NCBI RefSeq assembly: GCF_000214665.1
Contig: NC_015572.1
Coordinates: forward strand, 2,418,001 to 2,482,000
DNA: 64,000 nucleotides
From: Methylomonas methanica MC09
GTDB lineage: Bacteria; Pseudomonadota; Gammaproteobacteria; Methylococcales; Methylomonadaceae
Direction of reading: 5' to 3'
The notes under the pieces are model-generated. The model worked only from the letters and a program-made list of their open reading frames with translations, was not told where the DNA came from and did not search any database. The position numbers were made by a program, and so were the translations under genes. Positions 8,366 through 19,700 of this stretch are shown here, one piece after another (positions within the stretch are counted from its first letter, which is position 1; each line of letters starts with the position of its first letter).

Positions 8366-9331
8366 ATGCAAAAAATAGCAATAAGCAGTTTCTGTGTGGT
8401 CGTGCTGTTCGCAGCTGCGGCGAATGCCGAAACTGTCTTCGTAACTTTGGAAAAAGACAACGCCATTGCGGTTGTCGATCCCGTAGCCGGTGCATTGACT
8501 AAGACCGTACCGGTCGGGCAACGGCCGCGCGGCATCGCCGTAAGCCTGGACGGCAAGCAAATTTATGTGGCCACCAGCGACGACGACACCATTAAAGTCT
8601 TGGATAGCGAGACACTGCAGGAACTCGGCCGTTTACCGTCCGGCGAAGATCCGGAAACCTTTGCCGTCAGCCCGGACGGCAAATTGATGTACGTATCCAA
8701 TGAAGACGACAACGAAGTGACGGTCATCGATATCGCCGCCCAAAAAGCCGTCAACAAAATCAAGGTCGGGGTCGAACCGGAAGGCATTGCCGTCAGTCCG
8801 GACAACCAATGGGCCATCAGCGCCTCGGAAACGACCAACATGCTGCACTGGATAGACACCAAGACCGGCAAAATTGTCGAAAATACCTTGGTCGATCCGC
8901 GTCCGCGCGCCGTAAGCTTTACCGCCGACAGTCAGCAATTGTGGGCTACCTCGGAAATGGCCGGTACCGTGATGGTAATGGACAGCGCCACTAAACAGAT
9001 TGCGCAGACTATAAAACTGCAAGTTCAGGGGGTTAACGACGAATTGATCCAACCGGTCGGTGTGGTCGTCGACAAAGAACGCCGTTACGCCTATGTGGCC
9101 ATGGGCCCGGCTAATCGGGTGGCGGTGATCAACGCGCAAAATTACCAGGTGGAAAAGTATTTGCTGGTCGGACAGCGGGTCTGGAATCTGGCGTTTTCAC
9201 CCGATCAGAAACGCCTGTACACCACTAATGGCGTCAGTAACGATATTTCCATCATCGACCTGACCGAACATAAAGTCACCAAATCGCTGGCAGTAGGCCG
9301 TTTTCCTTGGGGCGTGGCGGTCAAACCATGA
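8366..9331 (+). CDS. YVTN-type beta-propeller protein of the PQQ-associated ABC cluster
   Basis: This 321-residue exported protein has a signal peptide ending AAANA. It is made of repeated blades of the form VxPDGKxxYVxxxxDxxVxVID (for example GKQIYVATSDDDTIKVLD and GKLMYVSNEDDNEVTVID), giving about seven blades. This fits the periplasmic beta-propeller family encoded with the PedABC-like transporter of PQQ-dependent alcohol catabolism. Its stop overlaps the ATPase start (ATGA, 9328-9331), so translation is coupled. The role may be as a periplasmic scaffold or binding subunit; no enzymatic residues are evident. Confidence 0.85.
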   Translation: MQKIAISSFCVVVLFAAAANAETVFVTLEKDNAIAVVDPVAGALTKTVPVGQRPRGIAVSLDGKQIYVATSDDDTIKVLDSETLQELGRLPSGEDPETFAVSPDGKLMYVSNEDDNEVTVIDIAAQKAVNKIKVGVEPEGIAVSPDNQWAISASETTNMLHWIDTKTGKIVENTLVDPRPRAVSFTADSQQLWATSEMAGTVMVMDSATKQIAQTIKLQVQGVNDELIQPVGVVVDKERRYAYVAMGPANRVAVINAQNYQVEKYLLVGQRVWNLAFSPDQKRLYTTNGVSNDISIIDLTEHKVTKSLAVGRFPWGVAVKP

Positions 9332-10068
9332 CAGATATCGCTCTACACATTGAAAATCTCAGTTTTGCTTACGGCGCGAAAAAGGCGCTGGATCAGGTCG
9401 GCTTTACTGTCCGTTCCGGTGAATGCACGATTTTATTGGGCCCGAACGGCGCCGGCAAAAGCACCTTGTTTTCGCTGATCACCCGGCTGTACGACGCCAG
9501 GGACGGGCGCATCGAGCTTTGCGGATTCGACATTAAGCGGCAAAGCCTGAAAGCCTTGGCGAATTTGGGTGTGGTGTTTCAACAGACTACCCTCGATCCG
9601 GATTTGTCTGTCACCCAAAACCTGCGCTACCACGCGGCCTTGCACGGCATGGGCCGTAAAGCCGCCGACAATCGCATACGTGAAGAACTGGAACGTTTGG
9701 ATATGTTCGAGCGGCGCGGCGAAAAAGTCCGCCAGCTCAACGGCGGCCACAAGCGGCGGGTGGAAATCGCCCGCGCCTTGCTGCACAAACCTAAATTGCT
9801 TTTACTGGACGAACCCACCGTGGGTTTGGATATGCCCAGTCGGCAAGCCATCGTCGATCACGTGCACGCCCTGGTCAAACAGCAGGATTTGGCGGTACTG
9901 TGGGCCACGCATCTGATCGACGAAATCGCCGACGACGACAGCTTGATCGTCTTGCATAAAGGCCAGATCAAGGCCGACGGCAAGCTGGCGGATGTACTGC
10001 AAACCACCGAATGTTCCAACGCCGGTCAGGTATTTCAGAAATTTACCCAGGGAGGAGGGCCGTCATGA
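9328..10068 (+). CDS. ABC transporter ATP-binding protein (PQQ-associated, PedB-like)
   Basis: The start is the ATG at 9328 that overlaps the stop of the propeller gene; earlier in-frame codons belong to that gene. The 246-residue protein has Walker A GPNGAGKST (about residue 38), the Q-loop VVFQQTTLD, Walker B LLLLDEPTVGLD and the H-loop WATHL. The signature motif is LNGGHKRR, a departure from LSGGQ that may be a family feature. It pairs with the following permease, whose ATG overlaps this stop. Confidence 0.9.
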   Translation: MTDIALHIENLSFAYGAKKALDQVGFTVRSGECTILLGPNGAGKSTLFSLITRLYDARDGRIELCGFDIKRQSLKALANLGVVFQQTTLDPDLSVTQNLRYHAALHGMGRKAADNRIREELERLDMFERRGEKVRQLNGGHKRRVEIARALLHKPKLLLLDEPTVGLDMPSRQAIVDHVHALVKQQDLAVLWATHLIDEIADDDSLIVLHKGQIKADGKLADVLQTTECSNAGQVFQKFTQGGGPS

Positions 10069-10871
10069 GAGTGTTACATTACTGGCGGGCCATGGCCGGC
10101 ATCGTCGGTCGCGAATTATTGCGCTTTTTACATCAGCGCGAGCGCTTCGTGTCGGCGCTGGTGCGGCCCTTGGTGTGGTTGTTCGTATTCGCCGCCGGCT
10201 TCCGCGCCGCGCTGGGTATCGCCATTAGCCCACCCTACGAAACCTACATTTTGTACGAAGTCTATATCACGCCCGGCCTGCTCGGTATGATCCTGCTGTT
10301 CAACGGCATGCAAAGTTCGCTGTCCATGGTCTACGATCGGGAAATGGGTAGCATGCGCATGTTGATGGTTTGCCCGCTGCCGCGCTGGTTCTTGCTGTGC
10401 AGCAAACTGATCGCCGGTACTGCGGTCGGTGTGTTGCAATGTTACGCGTTTCTGGGTATTGCCTGGCTGTACGACATCCAGGCGCCGCTGATGGGCTATG
10501 CCTGGATACTGCCGGCTTTGGTGTTGGGCGGCATGATGCTGGGTGCGCTGGGTTTGTTGCTGTCGTCTTTCATCAAACAATTGGAGAATTTTGCCGGCGT
10601 GATGAACTTCGTTATTTTTCCTTTGTTCTTTATGTCCACGGCGTTATACCCGCTGTGGAAAATCAAGGAATCCAGCCAGATTCTCTACACCTTGGCCCAA
10701 TACAACCCGTTCTCGCAAGCCGTGGAACTGATCCGCTTCGCGTTGTATGAACAATTCAACCAGCAGGCGTTAATTTTTACCGGCGCGGCCTTTTTGCTGT
10801 TCATGGGCGCGGCGATAGTGGGCTACAACCCTTCCAAGGGCATGATGGTTAAGAAGGGTGGAAGCGCTTAG
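10065..10871 (+). CDS. ABC-2 type permease (PQQ-associated, PedC-like)
   Basis: The ATG at 10065 overlaps the ATPase stop and is preceded by GGAGG at 10051-10055, so longer upstream versions of the frame are not used. The 268-residue protein has about six hydrophobic segments in the ABC-2 arrangement, with the family stretch MVYDREMGSMRMLMVCPLPRW in the middle. It would form a dimeric membrane channel energised by the preceding ATPase. ABC-2 permeases are usually exporters, so the set may export or detoxify rather than import despite having a binding protein. Confidence 0.85.
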   Translation: MRVLHYWRAMAGIVGRELLRFLHQRERFVSALVRPLVWLFVFAAGFRAALGIAISPPYETYILYEVYITPGLLGMILLFNGMQSSLSMVYDREMGSMRMLMVCPLPRWFLLCSKLIAGTAVGVLQCYAFLGIAWLYDIQAPLMGYAWILPALVLGGMMLGALGLLLSSFIKQLENFAGVMNFVIFPLFFMSTALYPLWKIKESSQILYTLAQYNPFSQAVELIRFALYEQFNQQALIFTGAAFLLFMGAAIVGYNPSKGMMVKKGGSA

Positions 10872-10979
10872 TTAAACAATAACACTTGGAAATTGTAACG
10901 CAGTCTGTCGTAATTCAAGTTTGTCCGCCCATAACAAACTCGGCCATTGCGGCAGTGCATGGAACAGACGCTTGATACA

Positions 10980-11699
10980 TCAAGCCAACCCGCTCAACAT
11001 CTCATGCACATCGTAGGTCATTATCGCGAGATAGGCGCTTAATCCGAAGTAATACACGGCGTAATTGACGCGCAAATTCATCGGCACCTCATAATACCCG
11101 TCCGGCATGGCCGATGCGCCGGCGTCTTTTTGTAGGGCCAGTTTGATTTGCGGAAAAGCCAGGATGGCGATCAGAATCAGCATAGGACTGGGGTTATAAA
11201 AGAACAGTGCCGCCAGTAGCGGCGTACCCAGCAGCCAGACTCTGGGCGAAATGATGGCGGTGATGCGACCGCCGTCCAGCGGCGAGATCGGAATCATATT
11301 GAATAGATTGATCATGAAGCCGGAATAAGAGAGCGCCAACAGCAGTTGGCTGTCGGTGCTTCTCGCCAGCCAATAGCAGGCCAACGCAGACAGAGTGCCC
11401 ATCAGCGGGCCGGCGATACCGACATAAGCTTCGGTGTGCACATCGTGAGGCAGCTTTTTCAACTGGATCCAAGCGCCGACGAAAGGGATGAAAGTGGGCG
11501 CACCGACCTCCAAGCCGCGTTGGCGGGCCGCGATGTAATGGCCCATTTCGTGGCAGAAAATCAATAGCACGAAACCCACCGCATATTGCCAGCCGAAAAT
11601 CCAGGCATAGGCGGCCATGGAAATGATCATGGTGCCGCCGGTGGTGAGGAGTTTGCCCAGTTTACCGGCGGCAAACAGCCAGACGAGTAGTTTGCTCAT
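10980..11699 (-). CDS. site-2-protease-like M50 metallopeptidase
   Basis: This is a 239-residue integral membrane protein with about five hydrophobic segments. The zinc ligands are in FCHEMGHYIAA (His50, Glu51, His54), and the third ligand region is NMIPISPLDGGRI (Asp near residue 144). Both lie inside membrane segments, as in S2P proteases. There is no PDZ domain, so it belongs to the short M50 group often annotated as site-2 protease family. The substrate is unknown. It converges on the ABC permease gene and appears to stand alone. Confidence 0.85.
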   Translation of the reverse strand: MSKLLVWLFAAGKLGKLLTTGGTMIISMAAYAWIFGWQYAVGFVLLIFCHEMGHYIAARQRGLEVGAPTFIPFVGAWIQLKKLPHDVHTEAYVGIAGPLMGTLSALACYWLARSTDSQLLLALSYSGFMINLFNMIPISPLDGGRITAIISPRVWLLGTPLLAALFFYNPSPMLILIAILAFPQIKLALQKDAGASAMPDGYYEVPMNLRVNYAVYYFGLSAYLAIMTYDVHEMLSGLA

Positions 11700-11834
11700 A
11701 TTCAGGTTCTTGGTAGTGAACGATACTTATAGCGATTCAGCGTAAATCACAACAGGCTCTCCCGGCAAGCGGTATTGTGTTGCCCAAGTTATCGATAGCC
11801 ATGTAGGTATTCCGAAGAACGGAGCGCGAGGACA

Positions 11835-12040
11835 CTAAGGTAAGAAAAAAAGCATTATGACTTCGTCTTCGAACCTTATTCCGGCGGAAGAAGCGACGAA
11901 ATACCCCGTTGCACGCTTATGGGTGACCGTAAGAAACCGTGCGGTGACTCGGACAGGCATTAGTATTTTGCGCTTGACTCCCAAGCGGAAATAAAGCCCG
12001 AAATATTCACCGCCTTTAGGCTTAAGTTGCAAACACAGCC
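11835..12040 (-). pseudogene. possible remnant of an integrase arm-binding domain
   Basis: An 85-codon minus-strand frame contains KGLCLQLKPKGGEYFGLYFR followed by LGVKRK. This resembles the GLYLxVxPxGxKYWxxxYRxxGKxK stretch of the DUF4102 arm-binding domain of tyrosine recombinases. Nothing else of an integrase is present in the 400 bases between the M50 and DUF4105 genes. If real it is only a scar of a past mobile element. The rest of this gap (11700-11834 and 12041-12176) shows no feature I can support. Confidence 0.25.
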
Positions 12041-12176
12041 CTTTTCTACGCGAATTTTGTAAGGGCGTACGGCAAAAGTTTCTCGGTGTCATATCGGGAT
12101 ATTATTGGCAGCCATATCCAAAGTACTGAGCAAACCGGAGATTCAATGGCTTTCAAAAGAGGTTAGGGCGGCAAAC

Positions 12177-13184
12177 ATGCTTCTGTCTGAGTTTCTGAAG
12201 AACTTATTCACAGGATTCCAGGTATTGATACTGATTGTCTTCACTGCCTGGGGCGTTTTCGCTGTGTATTACGGCGATTCCCGGACAAGCTGGGGGCAAG
12301 TGTCTGTCGCTACCGCATTTGGTTCGCTGGGTTTAGCGTTGCTGTTTGGTTTTATAGTGTCTCGTTGGCGCATTCAATGGCTTCTGGGGTATTTAATGCT
12401 GTTTATCGGCATCTTGATTTGGTGGCTTGGTATCGTGCCTAGCAATGATCGAATCTGGCGACTCGATGTCGCGAGGCTTCCCTATGCAACGTTCAACGGT
12501 GACAACGTTACGCTACACAATATCCGCAACTTTAATTATCTGAGCGAATTTGTTTATCAGCCGGCCTATTACACTAAATCCTTTGATGTAACAAAGCTCG
12601 AAGGGGTTGATCTGTTTGTCTTTTATTGGACGGGCCCGGCTATCGCGCATACCATCATGAGTTTTAATTTTGGTGAGCAGGGGCATCTGGCGGTTTCGAT
12701 TGAGACTCGCAATCAGCTGAACGAGGAATATTCGACAATCAAAGGATTTTTCCGCCAATACGAGTTGATTTACATTGTGGCTGACGAGCGTGATGTGATT
12801 CGGTTGCGTACCAATTATCGTAAAAATCCTCCCGAACAGGGTTTCCTTTACCCATTAACAGGCACCAAGGAGAACGGCCAGCGCTTGTTACTGGAGTATC
12901 TGAAAAAGATCAACCAATTGCGCGAAAAGCCCGAGTTTTATAATACCTTGTTGGATAATTGCACCGTTGCTATTTGGATTCGTTCCTGGGCGACATCGGA
13001 AAATCTGCCATTTTCCTGGAAAATTTTGCTGAGTGGGTACCTGCCGGAATATCTTTATGAGTCGCATCTGCTTGAACAGCGGCTCCCTTTCACGGAGTTA
13101 CAGCAACGAGCCTTTATCAATCCTGCTGCTCGGGTCGCAGACCAAGCACCTGATTTTTCAAATAAAGTCCGTGCGCGGTATTAA
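12177..13184 (+). CDS. DUF4105 (Lnb N-terminal-like) membrane protein
   Basis: The frame opens with TTG at 12105, but the ATG at 12177 (MLLSEFLKNL), preceded by an AGAGG/AGGG stretch, is a better start and gives 335 residues. Three hydrophobic segments lie in the first 110 residues. A soluble domain follows with the DUF4105 pattern: WTGPAIAHTIMSF, then YELIYIVADERDVI and the cysteine motif LLDNCTVAIW. The Asn-Cys-Thr motif suggests a cysteine peptidase-like or amidase-like fold exposed to the periplasm. The function is unknown. It stands before the stress and cyclic-glucan block. Confidence 0.75.
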   Translation: MLLSEFLKNLFTGFQVLILIVFTAWGVFAVYYGDSRTSWGQVSVATAFGSLGLALLFGFIVSRWRIQWLLGYLMLFIGILIWWLGIVPSNDRIWRLDVARLPYATFNGDNVTLHNIRNFNYLSEFVYQPAYYTKSFDVTKLEGVDLFVFYWTGPAIAHTIMSFNFGEQGHLAVSIETRNQLNEEYSTIKGFFRQYELIYIVADERDVIRLRTNYRKNPPEQGFLYPLTGTKENGQRLLLEYLKKINQLREKPEFYNTLLDNCTVAIWIRSWATSENLPFSWKILLSGYLPEYLYESHLLEQRLPFTELQQRAFINPAARVADQAPDFSNKVRARY

Positions 13185-13368
13185 TCGCATGATTATATGA
13201 GAGTCGATTTTTCAGGGGGATATGACACCCAAAAACTATTGAAGCGGATTATTCTTGGTAACTCGCCAATGTCTCGTGTAATACCATCTTCGCGTCTGAA
13301 AATGTTTTAAATAGACGACATTCGTAGCCTGGCTCGCTTAAACGGCCATACCATATAGCTAGCCCGTA

Positions 13369-13545
13369 TTAGCCGGCATCTTTAATATCGTCTTCAAGGT
13401 CGGCATATCGCGCTCTTACCTTACCGACGTTCTTTCGGACTTTGCCTTCCATTTCCATATTTTCGTCGTCCAGTACTTTACCGACGACTTCCTTGGCCTT
13501 ACCTGCAACCCGTTTCAATCTGCCTTTCAGCTGATTTTTGTTCAT
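13369..13545 (-). CDS. CsbD-like stress protein
   Basis: The start at 13545 (MNKNQLKG) is chosen because GGAGA lies just upstream and CsbD proteins begin this way. The 58-residue protein is highly charged: NQLKGRLKRVAGKAKEVVGK, then DDENMEMEGKVRKNVGKV. CsbD-like proteins are small soluble helical proteins induced by general or osmotic stress; the biochemical function is unknown. A copy of the intergenic motif described at 23651 and 25168, with three mismatches, lies about 110 bases upstream (13656-13670). Confidence 0.85.
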   Translation of the reverse strand: MNKNQLKGRLKRVAGKAKEVVGKVLDDENMEMEGKVRKNVGKVRARYADLEDDIKDAG

Positions 13546-13655
13546 ATTGTTCTCCGGGTACGGCATGGGTCACGACTACATTAGTTTTGACCTGAGTCAG
13601 GAAAATCGTTCCTGAATCTCCGGCGATAGCATGTTCTTAAATCCGGCCATCGTCG

Positions 13656-13670
13656 GTGCGGCAACGTACA
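13656..13670 (+). promoter_or_regulatory. degenerate copy of the stress-block intergenic motif
   Basis: GTGCGGCAACGTACA matches GTGCGTTAGCGTACA (25169-25183) at 12 of 15 positions, and both are followed by TA-AAGCAG-like sequence. It lies about 110 bases upstream of the CsbD gene start. The function is unknown; it is listed because two closer copies exist in the same block. Confidence 0.3.
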
Positions 13671-13710
13671 TATAAGCAGTGGTGTGTTAAAACGCCTGAG
13701 CGTAAAGCTA

Positions 13711-16700
13711 TCAAGAGCTTGCGCCTAGCAGCAGTCTTATCGTATGCATTTGGCCGTCGTCGCTCAGGGTAAGGCGGTTGCTGTTTAACTGACTGACCCC
13801 ATCCAGTTCCAGCACAACGATGCCTTGTGTGACAGCGTCGGGATTTTCGATGCTAATGTCATAAACTGAATTACCGTGCCGATAAACGATGCTGTAACTG
13901 CGCCAAGCACAGGGAATACACGGATCGAACAGCAATTGGTCGCCGCGCACCCGCAGGCCCAGCACCCATTCCAGCCCGGCCCGATAAAACCAGCCGGCAG
14001 CACCGGTGTACCAAGTCCAGCCGCCGCGCCGCACATGCGGCGGTTCGGCATAAATATCCGCCGCCAATACATAGGGTTCCACTTTATAGGCGTAAACGCC
14101 GGTACGGGTCGCCGTGCGCTTGATTGGATTCAACATACGCAACAATTCCGCCGCCTGATCGCCGTCGCCCTGCATGGCATAGGCAATCACCGACCAGATC
14201 GCCGCATGGGTATATTGACCGCCATTCTCGCGCACGCCCGGCGGATAGCTTTTGATATAACCGGGATCGCGCTCGGTTTTGTCGAAGGGCGGGGTGAACA
14301 GCAACACCAAATCGTCGCCGTAACGCACCAGATATTCTCGTACTGAATGCATGGCCCGCTGTGCGCGTTCGCTATCGGCCGCGGCGGAAATAACGCCCCA
14401 GCTTTGGGCTATAGAATCGATACGGCATTCGGCATTAGTGGCGGAGCCTAGCGGCGAGCCGTCATCGAAATAAGCGCGCCTGTACCAGGCTTCGTCCCAA
14501 CCGTCCGCTTCAACGGCCCGCTTTAATTTTGCGGCATGTTCCCGCCAACGTTTCGCTCTTTCGGCTTCGCCTCTGGCCAATGCTAACGGTACAAACTCAT
14601 CCAGAGTGGCAATCAAGAACCAAGCCAACCAGACACTTTCGCCCTGGCCCTGATTACCGACCCGGTTCATGCCGTCGTTCCAGTCGCCGCTACCCATCAA
14701 CGGCAGACCGTGCGCGCCGGTTGCCAAGCTGATATCCAAGGTGCGGGCACAATGCTCGAACAAACTGGCGTGTTGCTGACTGATCGTCGGTTCAAAATAA
14801 AGATCATCCTGTTCCGGCAATAGCACAACCCCATCCAGGAACGGCAGTGATTCATCCAACACCCCGGCTTCGCCGCTGACTTTAATATAATGGGCGACCG
14901 CATACGGCAGCCAAATCCTATCGTCGGAAAACCGGGTGCGTACGCCGCGACCGGTCGGCGGGTGCCACCAATGTTGCACATCACCTTCGTTAAACTGTCG
15001 GGCCGCGGCACGCAATATATGGGCCCTGGTTAGATCGGGCCGCGCCACCGCCAGCGCCATGCTGTCCTGCAACTGGTCGCGAAAACCGAAGGCACCACCT
15101 ACCTGATAGAACGCGGCTCTGGCCCACATGCGACAACTCAGGGTTTGGTAAAGTAGCCAGCGATTCAACAGCAAATCCAGCTCCCGGTCCGGGGTTTTGA
15201 CCTGCACCTTGCCGAGTACCTGTTCCCAGTTTTGTTTGACCTCGGCAAAAACGGCTTCAACCGCAACACCCCGATAACGTTGTATCAGCTCCCGGGCCTG
15301 AACCCGGTCCTTGCCCTGGCCCAGCAAAAACACAATCTCGATGCGTTCATCGGCGGCGAGCTCGATCACCGTTTCCACCGCCGCGCACGGATCCAGTCCG
15401 GCACCCACGCGGTTTGACAAGGGTTTGCCGCTCAATAGGCCGGCCGGCGCGTCCAGGTCGCCGTTGCGTCCAAGGAAGTCGCTCCGATTTCCGCTCCATC
15501 CACTCTGCCGACCGCAAAAATCAGCGAAAGCCACCCGCTGCCCGAATTCCACGCTCCAGCTGTTGGAAGCGAACAGCGCACCGGTTTCGCTATCCAATTC
15601 GGTGAGAATATGCGGGGCGGTCACGCTGCGCGAGCTGCCCAGCACCCACTCCAGATAGGCCGCAACGGTCAATCGGCGGGCTCGGCCGGATAAATTGACC
15701 AGGCTCAATGCCGATATCTTCACCGGATCGTCAGGCGAGACAAATTGCAGCAATTCGCTATGAATACCGTGCGACATATGCTCGAAACGGCTATAGCCCT
15801 GACCATGACGAATCAGATAGCCGGCGTTTTCAACCCGTATCGGTGCGACGGTAGGACTCCATAAATCGTTAGTCTCATCGTCGCGCAGATAAAACATCTC
15901 GCCCGATGGGTCGCGGACCGGGTCATTGGACCAAGGCGTCAGCAGGTTTTCGCGGCTGTTGCCGCTCCAGGTGCAACCGCTACCGCTCTCCGAGACCATA
16001 AAGCCGAATTCGGGGTTGGCGATAACGTTGACCCAGGGGGCCGGCGTCCATTGCCCCTTGTCGAGCACGATCACATATTCGCGGCCATCGTCTGCAAAGC
16101 CGCCGAGTCCATTAAAAAATTCCAAGGGCGGGATCGGTAGGGCGGGTTCGGCATCCATACCAACAGGCAACAGTTTAGACGCCGGAAAGACGGCAGCGGC
16201 GCGGGCATGCCGCAACAGTTGTTCGGCCAGAGTACCGCGATTACTGACCAGCACGGCCCGGGCGGCGGTTTGCAACAAACGCCGTTCGTCGTGCGAAAGT
16301 TCATCGCCTCGCAATACAAAAATCGCTGCGGCGTTATCGTGCTCCTGGTGCATGGAGCGGGCCTGGTTTTCCCGTAACAAACTCTGCAGCAGATTTTGCA
16401 AGTCCTCCACGTAAGACAACAGCTTTTCGTTCAAAATCACCAGATCGACCGCCAGACCTTTAATGCGCCAGTATTCGTGAGCGCGCAATAATTGCTCGAC
16501 AATAGGCCTATCCTCCGGTTCGGCCACCCGCAACAACACAATGGGTTTATCGCCGGAGATACCGTGTCGCCACAAGCCGGTCACGTTTAGCGTATTCATC
16601 TGCATCAATCTGCCTGATGCCCGTAGCGAGGGATCGGTATACAGCAGCCGGTTAGCCAGATACTGGAATAACTGCGCCTCTTCCGGCTTGGTGCGCAAAT

Positions 16701-19700
16701 GATGCAATTGCACGTGCGCATGGGTCCAAGCCAGGGCCGAGACGCGTTCCCAGGTGACCGGGTTACGGTATTTGTCGGCCAGCTCCAACACCGCTTGCCG
16801 CGAATCGGCGATTAGGGTGGTAAAGGTCAAATGCGCGGTCGCTCCCCCGGCAATCCGCACGCGTTTACGCAGACTGAATATCGGATCCAGCACACTGCCG
16901 ACCGTGTTGCTCAGCGGGCGGCCGTCCATAACGGCAATCGGGGTTCGCAACGATTGGCCGCGCCCGATAAAACGCGCCCTGTCGGTTTCGTATTGCAAGC
17001 CGGCGCCGCTTTGCAGATCGGCCAGCACGTGCGCCGCCCAAATCACCGGATCGGTATCCGCCCTTGGCCTGCGATGCGCGATCAGCGCACTGGTATGAGG
17101 CAGATACTCGGTATGAATAAACAGATTGGAAAAGGCCGGGTGGGCAATGTCGGCCGGCATGCTCGCCAGTACGATCTCCGCATAGGATGTGATGTCGATC
17201 TCCAGCTCGTCGGCGCCGTTATTGGTCAAACTCAGCCGGCGGATCTCCGCATCGTCTTCCGGTGATACCACAATCTCCAGGGTGCTGGACAGACTGCCGT
17301 CGCTGCGGCTTATACGGGCGCGGTCTTCCAAAAACACCACTTCGTAATGATCGGGAACCGCTGCGGTCGGCTGATAGCCGGCCGACCAAACCCGGCCGCT
17401 GGCGACGTCGCGCAGATACAGATAACTGCCCCAGGCATCGCGGGTCACATCTTCGCGCCAACGGGTCACCGCCAGATTGCGCCATTGGCTGTAACCCGAT
17501 CCGGCGGCGGTAATCATCACCCCATAGCGGCCATTGGATAACAGATGCGTGGACGGCACGGCCGACATCGGCGACAGCACACGGCGGACAGGCGGTTGCA
17601 GGGTATCGCCGACATCGGAAAGCGCTTGCAGAAACGGCAAGCTGCTGGTATCCGCGGCGCGGGGAATACGTTCCTGTAGCAGCAAGCCGGCCGATTGAAT
17701 CATAGGCGCGCTATGAAAGCGATGCCGAATCGCCCCGTCATGTACGACGTTGGAGAAAGCTACCAGCGACATACCCTGATGGTGCGCCATATAACAACGC
17801 ACCATCGCCACTTTTTGACCTTCCGCCAAACGGATCGGAGTGAAATCCAAGGCTTCGTAGAAACCGAAACGGCCTAAAGCGCCGGCCTGTTCCAACTGGG
17901 CAAAGTTTTCCACCGCCGCATGCGGCAAATACATGGCGGCCAGGGCCGTGGCGTAAGGCGCAATCACCAAATCTTCGCCCAAGCCGCGTTTCATGCCCAA
18001 ACCCGGCACCCCAAATGCGGAGTATTGATAGGTCAAAGCCAGGTCGCGGACATTGAAGGCCGACTCCGACACGCCCCAGGGCACCCCGCGCTGCTTGCCG
18101 TACTCGATCTGGCGCTTTACCACCAAGCGGCAGGTCTGGTCGAGCAAACTGTAACGCGGGGTAAACATTACCAGGGAAGGCATCAGATATTCGAACATCG
18201 AACCCGACCAGGATAGCAGCACCGTGCCATGCGCGGCTCGCGTGACTCGCCGGCCAAGATGAAACCAATGCTTACCGGGTACATCGCGTTTGGCAATCGC
18301 CACAAAACTGGAAAGCCGCGCCTCCGATGCCAGCATATCGTAATAACTGGGATCCAGGGTGCCTTCCGCCACGGCATAACCCAGCGAGAACAGTTGCCGT
18401 TCGCTGTCGTATAAAAAGCTAAAATCCATGTCCCGAAACAGACTGTCCAGGCGGGTAATCATGCGTTCCAAGCGTTGTGTTAGCCATTCTGCTTGATATT
18501 GCGCATGCTTGAGCTGCAGCGTCATCATGGTCGGGTCGACAGGCATCGATCCACCCTCGGCGTTAATCGCCTGAACAGCGGCCAAGGTTTGTTGATAGCA
18601 GCTGGCCAACTCACTAAGCGGCGTGTTCAAACGCAAATCTACCAACATCCCGGAAGCGGCATGCTGTTCGTCACCACCTGAAACGCAATGAATCCAGGGA
18701 ATCAAACTGTCCACATCCCGCGCCTGAGAGCGAATATCCGCGCCAAGTAAATTAGCCCAGGCTAGCACCTCGCTATCTTCCGCATCGCCGCGTTCGGCGG
18801 CATAGGCCTTCGCCAGATCCTGTAAGGTATCGGCGCAAACCACCAGCTGTCGCCAATGCCGTCCCCATAGCGCTGCATCGTCAGGCGGGCTTGCCAGCAA
18901 TTCACCCAGCACCGACAGTTTGAGTTGCAGTTCTTGTTGGGTGACGTTAAGCGTGCGCCGGTTGCTGCCGAGGTTTGCTAACGCTGTCATCAGCAAACCA
19001 TGCGTATCCGCCAAGCCGCACAAGGCATTGGCTAAATTCAAAGGCTGGTTTAGTATTTCCCGGCACGCCTCGGACAAGGCAAGCAAATGCCCGGCCAGAT
19101 TGCCGCTGTCCACGGTCGATACATAGCGGGGTTCCAGGGTGTGTAGATCGCGAGTGTCGTACCAGTTATAAAAGTGACCGTGGTGACGCGGCAAACCCTC
19201 CAGCGTGGTTAGCGTGGCATCCAGTCTATCGACCGTGTCTATCAAACCTATCCAACCGAAATCCCGCGCGGCGACCACGGACAGCAGATACAAGCCAAAA
19301 TTGGTTGGGGAACTGCGATGCGCAATGATCGGTTGCGGGTCTTCCTGAAAATTATCGGGCGGCAGAAAGTGTTCCTGCGCCGTCACGAAGGTGGTGAAAA
19401 ACCGCCAGATACGCCGCCCGATCAAGCGCAGTTGCAGGCTGTCTTCGGGCAGCAGCGATTCGGCCAGATTGAGCTTGGGCGGCAGGCTCAAGGCGCGGGC
19501 GACAAACGGCGCCAGCCACCATAACAGCAAAAACGGCGCGGCGCCGGCGATGGCGCTGGGATTGACCAACAGTATCAAAGCAGCTGCGACTATTACGACG
19601 CTGGACGAATGACTCAAAGGGCGAATCAGACTTTTCAGCGCGTGACCCGTGCTGCTTTTGGTCTGCAAGGCGGTCACCCACTTCAACAATTGTCGGCGGG